Origin: Nipponacmea schrenckii
Taxonomy: Eukaryota > Mollusca > Gastropoda > Lottiidae
DNA length: 64,000 nucleotides
Assembly: GCA_030562195.1 (NCBI GenBank)
Contig: JAUJPP010000003.1
Location: 14,229,398-14,293,397 of the forward strand
Direction: 5' to 3'
The position numbers and the translations under genes are program-made. Below the pieces are notes generated by a model, which had not been told where the DNA came from, did not search any database, and was given only the letters and a program-made list of their open reading frames with translations. Below, one piece after another: positions 49,501 to 59,300 of this stretch (positions within the stretch are counted from its first letter, which is position 1; each line of letters opens with the position of its first letter).

Positions 49501-51969
49501 ATGGTATGGAATTAAATTAAAAACGAAAAGTCTTCTTATTAAAATTTATGCTATTTTCTATCTTGACAATAGAGTCACGTTTTACAAAAATGGTCCATGT
49601 GATTGGACCATATGTTGAGACTGATGTGTAAACCAAACACTTTCAGTCATTTACATTCCAAATAGGATGATTAAATGGAGGGGAAACGATTTCTGAAATA
49701 TAAAATAATGCAAGATAAACATTATTTTATGTATTTTAATGCGATTATTATTGAATTTGGCTTTTTCTTTATGTGGTTGACATATTGTCATTGTTTATTC
49801 ACAAAGGTCCTTCGATCAATTTATACCAAATGTTACGTATATATGACTCGTTTATAAATATTTACTGTTTTATTTATTCAGTGGCGAAGTAAATGTCATG
49901 GTCAACAATCAAACTGACCGATATATATAAATCAAATAACCCACGAATGGTGATTTGAACACTTGCAGAACTCTTTTATTTTTCAATTAAATAATGCCCA
50001 AAAATATTCAAGGAAAATCTTTCGGTACGATAGCGTCTCACAGTTATCTATACACATGCATTGATGTAGTCTTTGATATTTTAAACAAGTAAAGATAACG
50101 AACAAAATATTGTTGTATGGATTAAGCCACTTCTTCCAAGGAAGCAATTTCATTCTGAAAGCAATTATTTTCTTTCTTATAGGCGTTTTGAATGAATTCC
50201 TTTTCGGCCTTTTGTGATGAAAATTTAACGTGATGTTTACTTCACTTTGTTTGGTTACACAGATAAATTTTCAATGACATTTTGATTCCTATTTTTAAGT
50301 TGTTTTCAACATATGAAGGTCATCGAAATATAAATATCTTTAATGTAATATTTCAAAGAAAACATCCTTTTTATAACACTAATATTAATGAAAGTCATTG
50401 AAAAATGCAATTTTTGTTTACCCTATTATTATTGATTTATTGTTTTTACTTTTTTATTTTTATATTATTAAATATAAGCTTTTGATATTTATGATATTAA
50501 ATATAAGACAAAAAGAATGATTTTTTATAGGAAGAGGCGTTAATCATACACCACGTGATCCGTTTGTAAAGATATATTTACTGCCAGATGAACGCACCTG
50601 TCGTACATCAAAAACTCGTAAAAAGTCTCTTTCACCAGTATATAACGAGTCTTTCACATTTCAGGTAAGCTAAGAACATTATTCAGACATTGTTAAGATA
50701 AAAGAACATGGTGTGTTCAACAAATAAAATACCTATTCGGTCGTGCAGCTGCTGTGGTATAGATTACTAGGTCACATTGATCTAAGGAAACACCATGCCG
50801 CATATTAGCATAAAACTCACACACACTCTTTATTTGTTTATATACCTTACGTACCTTTATGTACCTTACACAGGACCCCTAGTTTAGGGAACAAGGTTTC
50901 ACTTAGCTCCATATTTTGATAAATAAATTCTAATATTCTGATTTTCAGGTTTCTCCTGACGAGATATCAACAAGGACCCTTAGATTTTCTGTCTATGATG
51001 TTGATAAACGACAAATACGCCACTCTCTTGGTCATGTTATGGTACCCATGAAAGATGTCGACCTTACTAGAGGAGAAGTCATTTGGAGCGACCTTGAACC
51101 CATGGCTCAGGTAAGTCGAAATGTAAGACTTAACATAATTCAAACAATTTTTTACACTTAATTAATTAAATTACTCTATAGTTGTAGATTACCACCTACC
51201 GTTGGCTTTCGGGTACGGATATCTGTATGATAGAAATTTGTTAAATGTTTTGTTTTCGATTGTTTACCTTTAGGCGGCTTCATCATTAGGTGATATTCAA
51301 GTTAGTTTAACCTACATCCCACAGCAAGAAAAAATCAAGATAGTTGTAATGAGAGCTAGAAATCTACGACCATCAGATTACACCAGTGAATCAGGTTGGT
51401 ATAAGAAGACACTCTTTCTGGCGTTTCATTGTCGTGTTTTCAATTATTCGATAAAAATGTCGAAAAATGAGAGAGTGTGTTTCGTTCTTATGTGCAAATG
51501 TACCTATTGCGGATCTCAAATCGCTGTTTTAAACTAATATATCATTCGAAATTTATTTAATCACAATCTTGGTGTAGACTCAAACACCTTTGTCAATGTC
51601 TTTAGAGATTTTTTTTCTTATTTTCTAGGGTTATACGCTAGAGTTCAGTTTTACTACGGAAGACGTGCGCATAAAACAAAGAAAACAACAATGCAAAGGA
51701 TTCATTCTGATCCAGAAATTCACGAATCTTTCACGTTCTCCATCGCTGGTAAACAGCTGGATACCTGCAATGTCGTTTTATCTATAATGACGTCACAAAC
51801 AAGAGGACCATTTAGTCGAGAGGAAGAGTATGGTCGTGTAACTGTTGGACCTTTCATGTTCGCCAGAGGTGAAGAGCTGATTCATTGGCAGGAGATGGTT
51901 GCACAGTCCAAGACACCAATTACACGATGGCATACCTTAACCCCCTACGTAGCACCAGATTTACATTAA
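40294..51969 (+). CDS. Synaptotagmin (SYT15/17-like), His-rich lumenal domain, two C2 domains
   Basis: The coding sequence joins 40294-40597, 46856-47018, 47528-47752, 48635-48768, 50531-50664, 50949-51110, 51274-51394 and 51629-51969. It totals 1584 nt (527 residues plus stop), and every junction agrees in phase. The layout is: a His/charged lumenal region (1-102) with an N-glycosylation site NIT, a membrane segment (about 105-126), a basic stop-transfer KIRRKRRK, a linker, C2A (about 247-372) and C2B (about 376-520) ending in the synaptotagmin hallmark RWHTL. Synaptotagmins are vesicle or plasma-membrane proteins in membrane trafficking and fusion. C2A keeps Asp at DPFVK and YDVD but lacks other Ca2+ ligands; C2B lacks the loop-3 Asp pair and keeps the basic RRAHKTKKT strand. 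I infer weak or no Ca2+ dependence. SYT15/17 likeness is by eye; a tree is required. Confidence 0.88.
40598..46855 (+). other. Synaptotagmin intron 1 (6.3 kb)
   Basis: AT-rich intron with no repeat array or coding exon that I can support. A possible alternative exon cannot be excluded by eye. Confidence 0.8.
46856..47018 (+). CDS. Synaptotagmin exon 2 (membrane segment)
   Basis: The acceptor is ATATTCCAG and the donor TCGAG|GTAAGT. It is phase 1 in and phase 2 out. It encodes LGIIVGCSAAVLLIIILAI, the basic KIRRKRRK and FEDFNEDTLFSRSCPSS. Confidence 0.88.
47528..47752 (+). CDS. Synaptotagmin exon 3 (cytoplasmic linker)
   Basis: The acceptor is ACTTTTTCAG; the donor is ACAG|GTAATT (weaker than the others). 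It encodes a Ser/Arg/Pro-rich linker (SSSPKLAKRRSCPDAY, RSMTIERIPDFELPPE) with possible phosphorylation sites such as RRS. Confidence 0.85.
48635..48768 (+). CDS. Synaptotagmin exon 4 (acidic linker and first C2A strands)
   Basis: The acceptor is TTTTTTTCAG and the donor CCAG|GTAAGA. It encodes PEEDEDDLPPTE and then GRLWFSIIYD and LCVNLIKVKNIPG, the classic entry into C2A strand 2 and loop 1. Confidence 0.9.
50531..50664 (+). CDS. Synaptotagmin exon 5 (C2A loop 1 to strand 5)
   Basis: The acceptor is TTTTTTATAG and the donor TCAG|GTAAGC. It encodes PRDPFVKIYLLPDERTC, SKTRKKSLSPVYNESFTFQ, a canonical C2 polypeptide. Confidence 0.92.
50949..51110 (+). CDS. Synaptotagmin exon 6 (C2A loop 3 and end of C2A)
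   Basis: The acceptor is GATTTTCAG and the donor TCAG|GTAAGT; the exon is phase 0 at both ends. It encodes TLRFSVYDVDKRQIRHSLG (loop 3 with two Asp), VMVPMKDVDL and EVIWSDLEPM. Confidence 0.92.
51274..51394 (+). CDS. Synaptotagmin exon 7 (start of C2B)
   Basis: The acceptor is TTACCTTTAG; the donor is TCAG|GTTGGT, an unusual GTTGG but required by phase and by the continuation in exon 8. It encodes LGDIQVSLTYIPQQEKI and VVMRARNLRPSD. Confidence 0.88.
51629..51969 (+). CDS. Synaptotagmin exon 8 (rest of C2B, stop)
   Basis: The acceptor is TATTTTCTAG. It encodes LYARVQFYYGRRAHKTKKTT, SDPEIHESFTFSIAG, RVTVGPFMFARGEELIHWQE and RWHTLTPYVAPDLH, then TAA at 51967-51969. Loop 3 has no Asp pair. Confidence 0.92.
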
Positions 51970-52357
51970 GTCAAAAGATAAGAGCTATATTTTATTGGAC
52001 TCAAAACAAAAAAAAAACAAAAAAACACATAAGGTTGCAAATTGGTGCTGTAGAAACGTTAATGTATTTTTGTTGATTTGAGATGTTTTATTTTTAACCT
52101 CTAAAATGTTTATTTTACTATGAAATGTGTATATTAGAAATACAACACAGAATTTATGAAAATCAAAATATTGTAAATAGTGTTTGAGATTTTAAAGCTT
52201 TATAAAATGATTACGAAAAACCAACGTTAAATTCTGATATCCTGAACCGTGCTTTAGTCATCCCTTTCCATGCGCCGTTAACTTAAAAATGCATCATTAT
52301 ATTATTTACTCAATTCGCTCATATTATGTCTTTTGGGATTTATTTGGATAATAACAG

Positions 52358-52363
52358 AATAAA
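52358..52363 (+). promoter_or_regulatory. Candidate poly(A) signal of the synaptotagmin gene
   Basis: AATAAA lies about 390 nt after the stop codon. Further AATAAA words occur in the AT-rich sequence downstream, so the real 3' end may be longer. Confidence 0.4.
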
Positions 52364-54222
52364 TGAAGACCAAACGCTTAAAGTCGAAACTGTTTTCAAT
52401 ATTGTGCTTATTTTTTTAGCCTCGAAATTTTCTTTCAAAATGGTGCCTTGTATAAACAAACAAAATTCTTCTTCCAATTACTTTTAAAATTATTTTCATT
52501 GAACCAAGTATTGTACTTAAAAAGGTCACAGATCGATTAAGATGTTCTCTTGTCTATTTATTTGCCCTTTCTGGTCACAAATCTATATTCCTTTAACCTG
52601 AAAGTTTGAAGGTACAGATCTGTAATTGTTACAATATATAATGTTAGTTTGTGGTATTTGAATATGTTTTTATATATCAGTGGTTCAGAACAATTTCAAC
52701 ATTATTTACCTCATTAAAAGGCTTGACAAAATAACGATATTTAACTATATTGCTAGCTAAATACATTGATATTTGTTTTATAAATTTAATTATCAATATT
52801 TGTTTTTATAAATATAATAATCTGAAATGATAAAGATTCTCTTTTACTCAATAAATTTATATAAATTTTTTTCATTAAATATTTAGTTTGAAAAAAAAAA
52901 CTATATGAAATAACACAGAGTTCTTATTTTACTGAGTAAATTTATATTATTACAAATTCCGTTTGAAAATTACTATATTATATAACTATAAAAATAAACG
53001 AATCCGAGTGAATAATTTTAGTTTCAAATCAAATTGTTATTTTATGTATGATGAAAACATGCTTTTGATCGTTTCATTTATATACATTTAATATCAACAC
53101 AATACTCCTGCTCATATCGATATTGGGCTCACACCTTATTTCCAATACGGACTAGTCATGTCATACAAGTTGAGTGAAATCTCGAAACTGAAATATATTC
53201 TTCTTAATAAATGCTCGACCAATTGGATCTTGTTAATTATTACACTATTGAAAGTGTACTTGCAATTAAGAGATTAGTCAAAGAATATCTGAAAATTTAG
53301 AGTTAACAAAGCTTTGGAGAGGAGACTTATTTTCAAGTATGTATTTTGAAAAATGTTGTTTTATTTCCATAACAGATATAGTTATCATTATATATCCTTA
53401 TCGAATTAGAGGAAAACCACATCTCGTACTATAGTTGTATCTAAAGTAAAGATTTTCAAGTTAATTTGTTTTGAATTGAAATAATTTAACCTGTACCATA
53501 TTATGTTAAAATAGTATTCAACACACTCAATAGATTGGTTATTACATATGCGCTGTATATGGACACAATCGTGTAGAATGGATTATAATATAATGTTAAT
53601 TATATTTGAAACGAGAGTTCATATATATTTTGTATATAAACAAGATTGATGTCTTACAAGAGCCATTAAAATTTACATTATTTGTGTCAAGATATCAGCA
53701 TAATCAAAAACATGATATTTGTATTAAAAAACAAGCTGGTATATTATACTAGTTAATTATTATTAATGAAGAATACGTGTACTTGTAATGGTCTATATTT
53801 AAGAAATTATTATTATGACAGTATGGAGATAAGAACTGGTGGTAATGGGAATTATTTTGGTTTAAAATGTACAGATGATTATTGGTTTGAAGGATGTCCA
53901 TATTTGTATTCATGTTAATAAACAAGTAACTTCGTTATCGTAAAGTTTTTATTTCATCCTTAGCACATTTCCAGTCAATGTCCTATGTGATGTATAATTG
54001 GGTATTGGGAACGAGCGTTTGTATCCTCCAAATACGTCGTAACTACAATACCACTGCATACGACTCCGCCATTCATATCATCGTTGAAGTGGGCAGTGAA
54101 ATATGATCGTAAGGATTAGAAACTGTACACAGAAAACAATAGTAATTGTAAGTTTATTTATATGAGTAGCAAAACAATTTTCATACAATTTGATTCTTTG
54201 TCTAATGTTGTCAAGGCAAAAT
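52364..54222. other. Convergent intergenic or 3' UTR sequence, nothing specific seen
   Basis: Very AT-rich sequence between the synaptotagmin 3' end and the Tc1 relic. It may include an extended 3' UTR of the synaptotagmin. Confidence 0.5.
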
Positions 54223-54224
54223 AT

Positions 54225-55313
54225 CTCAACAAAAATTTAAACGTCTTCTCATGGATTGGATAAACACAGCTTGGGGAATGCGCCACCATATTAGTAATAA
54301 CATGGCACCAAGCTCATGCAAGTTCTGAGTGTGGAGGGTTCCTTACTTGACGGAGCCGCATGCCTAACACATTCCATGCTCTATGGGGTTGAGGTCGGAA
54401 GATCTTGAGGGCTACTCCATGACATTGATTCCAGCGTTCCTGATACAATTCGTTGTTAAATTGGCCGAATGAGGTCTGGAGTTATCCTGTTGAAAGTCAG
54501 ACCTGGGCCATGAGCTGCCATGAATAGTAAAAGCTCTGGGACGAGCACCTGATCCCTGGGTGACAATGGGTCGGGATCGAGCATGACCGTTTATAGCCAC
54601 AAACCATAGCGCTATCACCCCAAAGTGAATCACTTTCTGTACGCAACACTCCACACTCTAATCTTTCCATCAGCAAAGTTAGTGTGAACCTTGATTACTA
54701 AAATCTATTCGAACCTCGCTGGGTCCATCTCAGGTGCCGTTGTGCCCAAATAAGACGTTGGCGTCGATGGAAACGGGTTAGGATTGGTCTACGATATGGC
54801 CGCCGTGCAAAAACACAAGCAGAGCGCAGGTGATTTCGAATAGATGTGGCAAGCGATTACGCAAATGGCGTAAGATAATCTGTCGGTCTTTTGCGCGTGA
54901 CGCAACACTTAGTCGACCAGGACGGTGTCGGTCAGCTTTGGTTCCAATTAGATTGAACGTGTTTGGAGGTTATGGATGGTCGATCGATTGCATCCCATAT
55001 CCCCGTATTCAGCATGCCAATGCCACGTTCACGCTGAATGTTTGACAGTCGTGGCATTGCAAATAAATAACCATAAAACCTCGTTTTTCTAAGATGATAA
55101 TCTGCTCTGCTGCCATGAGATCAACAGCAGTGGCATTGATAAGCCACCTGACTTGTGTCACATGGAAGCATGATTTTAGCCTGAATTGCTCTGTCACGTG
55201 CTACGTGGGCCGACCAGTAGAATGTGTGCAATAATGCCCTTGACAATAACTTTTTCAAGGAGAGTTTCTTAACACTATTTGACAAATAATGTCAAGGTTT
55301 TATTTTTGTTGAG
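54225..55313 (-). pseudogene. Decayed Tc1-like (Tc1/mariner) transposon
   Basis: The minus strand reads as a fragmentary Tc1 transposase. An HTH-side fragment is RHRPGRLSVASRAKDRQI, followed by RRPILTRFHRRQRLIWAQ. After several frame breaks comes the DDE-side segment GHARSRPIVTQGSGARPR, FQQDNSRPHSA (second catalytic Asp) and SRSSDLNPIEHG (third catalytic acidic region). An in-frame TAG sits at 54412-54414 where Trp is expected before PSRS. Matching inverted ends (CTCAACAAAAATTTAAAC at 54225-54242 and its imperfect complement at 55297-55313) mark the borders. Stops and frameshifts make it inactive. Confidence 0.85.
55299..55304 (-). promoter_or_regulatory. Possible poly(A) signal for the cadherin gene inside the transposon end
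   Basis: AATAAA on the minus strand, about 520 nt past the cadherin stop codon, lies within the Tc1 terminal repeat. I see no closer canonical signal, but variants could be used. Confidence 0.25.
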
Positions 55314-55514
55314 TTAAGTTGCCCTGATTTTTTTATGATTAATAAATTAAAAGTTGCACGACATATGAGACCCATTGGAAACAATGATAATAGAAAGAAT
55401 TAATGTATAGATCCGAATCACGAATAATATAATTAATCTAGAGTTTGTTGTCCCCGGCAGTTGTCCTAAAAATAATGATTATTATTTAAAGAAATATTAT
55501 ATAGGTGGGTAAAT

Positions 55515-55785
55515 TGAGTTCCGATACACACTACTAGTACTGATTTCTGATCCTTACATCTTGCACAGAAGTCCGATCCACACATTTTGTACAGAAGCCT
55601 GATCCGCACCTCTAGTATAGACCTTTGTATCTAGTATAGAAGTCAGATCTAGACATTCAGTACACAACACGGATACAGACATCCACATATGAAGTCTGAA
55701 AAAGACATCAGAAGTCCAGTTCAGACATCAAGGACAAAAATCAGATTCGCAGCTCACAGGAACAGAATTCCGAATCAGACAAAAA
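55515..55785 (-). repeat. Degenerate ~30 bp repeats just past the cadherin stop codon (3' UTR)
   Basis: Plus-strand words 'acagaagtccgatccacaca', 'acagaagcctgatccgcac', 'tagaagtcagatctagacat' and 'agaagtccagttcagacatc' recur at irregular spacing. The block lies between the stop codon (55825) and the Tc1 relic, so it should be transcribed as 3' UTR if the gene ends beyond it. Confidence 0.6.
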
Positions 55786-55824
55786 TATGACAAGCAAAGC
55801 AAATATGGCATTGTGTTATATAGT

Positions 55825-56317
55825 TTATAAGTCTGTGTCTTCACTTTCCTCAGCTACTTTATATTTATAATCTTCCACATCTCTTATAGTCTCATACACT
55901 GACTCAAGGTTATGTTTACTATTAGTCTTAGTTCCTGACGAATATTGTGTGGATTGATCATCGATTAACACATGATTTACGTTCGATATGGGTTCACAAT
56001 AATCATCTTTAGAAGATATTATTTCTTGCTTGCAACTGTCTTCGCCAGATTTTGAACTGCTCATTGCTGAATCGGTTCCTGGGTTTTGGTTAGCTAAGTA
56101 TATTTCTTTAGCTAAATCCATGGCAGTTTTACCCAATATAATATCTCGAAGCGTCAGTGTATCACCATCCGAAGTTTCGTTACCAAACTCTAGAGTTTTC
56201 TCCTGCTCCTCTGTCACAGTAAGTATCAACTCTGGTTCCTGCATTGGTTCTGAATTCAGAGATTCGATGTCTTGGAATAATCTAAATGATACTCTTTTCT
56301 TTAATTCATCTTGATTC
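55825..56317 (-). CDS. Cadherin last exon (cytoplasmic tail, stop)
   Basis: The acceptor is TTGTTTTTCAG. It encodes 164 codons including the stop: KKRVSFRLFQDIESLNSE, TLTLRDIILGKTAMDLAKEI, an acidic Ser-rich region and the C-terminus KVAEESEDTDL. The stop TAA is at 55827-55825. I recognise no beta-catenin binding site. Confidence 0.9.
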
Positions 56318-59300
56318 CTGAAAAACAATATCGAATTTACTTACAGAAAAATAGCTAGACATTTCTGTCCACAAGGAATTCTCTATCAAAAACGAAATAA
56401 ACTGATACGCTTTAAGCAGAAATTTGTTTTTATTTTTATGCATACTTTAACATTTGTTCTGTAAATTTTCAGATAAAATATAAGGTCAATGTATTGAATG
56501 TCATTAAAAATGTACTTTATTTTATTTTGTGTGGGTTGTAAATATTGGGCGTGATTTTCTTGAAACACAAAATGACGCACATGTCTGCAAATCACAATAC
56601 ATAATCTAATATCCTCTTATATATACTTTTCTGGTCGACTCCATGCAATGGTGCAATTGGGGAAATTTTGCCTGGACAGCGGCATTACCCTACTTTTGTT
56701 TGCGATTTCCAACTGTCGAGAGATCTTTAACGTGCACAGCATTTAGCACATGGGGCCTCGGTTTATTGTCCCACCTCGACGACCAAACGCTAGACTAGAC
56801 AGGAAACCTGGTTGAAAAATCCGAAAGTTCATCTCGACCTTTGCCGGACATTCAGGTTAGCGAGCAAGCGTCTAAATCACTGAGCCAAGCCACCGTAGGC
56901 TCCAAACAACCGTTCAAACGATTCACAATAAGTGAGAAAAATATAAAGCAAATCACCTCAATACAGCATCCTATGTGAGCGTAAAAATGACAAAAAAAAA
57001 GGGGATAAAATAGGTACGTGAAAGAGGTAAATATATATCTAGCACATTTAAAATTATATTAGTAAAGAATAAAATCGTATTATGGTTAATCTGCTTATGA
57101 AGACAAAAACATGTTTAATGTTCGAAAAAAGAAAAAAAAAAGGTTACTTACTTTAAAAAAAAAAATATTTCAAATATCAAATCGAAAAAGAAAAACATCA
57201 CTACAAAATTACAAACAACACTTGCTTGATTTATTCTTAGATTTGTTGATAGCTATGAAAGGGTATCTGTTTCAGTAGTTGGTTCCATGCATGTTTGTGT
57301 AATATTTTTCGTTAATTTACTGAAAGCCTTTTACAATCAATAAAACATAAAGTTGGGTTTAAATTTCTTACGTCGCCAAATGCCGCGCAGTAGCTTTTAT
57401 ATGCTCATTGTCGGCGTCAAAACAACTTTTATTTCCAGATTTCAACAATTTGTGTATTGGATCGGTTTGACAGACATGAAGAACGCTAAAAACTTTGATG
57501 GGAGACTGATTAGCGAGGGTAAAAAATTAAAGTATTTGAATGTTACCACAAGATCAGATTGTAAATCTAGCGAACTAGACGTTAGGGCGAGATGATAAGT
57601 CGATTGTTTTGTGATGATTATAATTTAATCGATACCGATAGCACTAACCAACGATACTTAGCATGGTTATACTTGTCAGTTGCGTATTTATGTGAATTCC
57701 GCTAAGCCTTGGATTTGGATTTTGCATGAGTTTACTGGGCGTCGAAACGTAATACAAAGCTATGTGATACTTAAAACAAACATACTTTAAAACAAATACC
57801 CTTCTATAAATCTAGATATGTCATTGTGGACCAACTTACGCTTACATTAAAAGTACAGTTATGGTATGAAAGGATATTTAAAAGAACATTCATAAGATTA
57901 ATCAAGATTGATGGACTAGGTTTTTCAGCTTTCACATTTACAGATAATGTTGTTATTTATTCTTCTAAACGTAGAAATAGGGCTTTATAGATACAGTCAT
58001 CATTTTGTATTCGAAATCTTTGTAATATACATGTAACTTATTTCCATGTTTTTCACCTTAGTGTAACAATAGTTAAGTATAAGTATCCAAACAGATACCA
58101 TCTGTTAGTAATAGCTATACTACGACTTGTATAAATGTGCAATGAGAACAATAGAAATGTTTACACGGTTTAACTACAACTAATTCTAAATCTACATAAA
58201 TTTAAACACAACAGCTATCTTACTCTGTCTCCTTCTTATATTTCACGTATTTCTCTAGGTTAATATCATTAATATCAACACTATCTGCATCTCTTGATAA
58301 TAAATTATATTATTTTTGTTAGTTCAGTTCAGTGATTTGAAGAAAATTAAGGTTCATCACATTTGTTTGTTTTGTTAGTTTCAAAACCAAATAGCAAATG
58401 AATGAAGCACGGAAGCACTTTGTAATAGATTTAATATTTACGTCTATAATTCTTCTGTTGTTTGCTATAATTTGAGACATTCCATAATTTTCAAATTGAC
58501 ATGTAGCTACTTACAGTTCCATGACAGCAGAATCTGAATCACAAATGGTATCAGAAAATGTTGTTTCTCTGCTGATTTTCTGTCGTGCCATCAACGCCAT
58601 CTGTATCTTATTTTGCTTGGCTTCTTGTCTTTGAAAATGAAAGTTCGTTAGTAAATGTATTACTGTGCAATGTAAACATAAAGGCGAATGGAAAGGGACG
58701 ACGGTGATGTTTAAATAGTGGGAAAAATGATTATATTTGCAGGGGAATTAAAGGGACAATATCTTAAATAATAACATATGCTTTGAAAATACTTACACTT
58801 TCCATGATCTAATTACTATTACTATAGATATAATTGATCCAACAAAAATAGCGCATGCTAGCCCCAGCAATGTCATTTCCGGAATTCCTATTAATCCTTC
58901 ATCGTTGGTGATCTTAATTGGAGTAGCATCTGTTACAAAAGATTGACCTCTGTTGAATAGTTCTTCGATTGCTTTCTTTTTAAGTTGAACTTCCCTTAAA
59001 GAATAGAACGCTTTTTTATATTCTTATATGATTTGTAGGTTTATGGAATATGTTTACGGTCAGACATTTCTTGTTTCAGCGGTGTCAGTTAATGCCAATT
59101 GGGTAAGCATGGATTTTTTTGTTCCAGGAATGAAAAAGGTAGTTGAGATGTTGGATTGAAAACTAGTTTGATATATTTGTTTGTTATTTTTTTATTTTGT
59201 TTTTTTAGCGGTTTTTGGCACCAGCTAGAAATTATCTTACCTTTGAATAACATGCCATGGAACGAGATTTCCATTATCCGGCTTATAGAAAGCTTTGATG

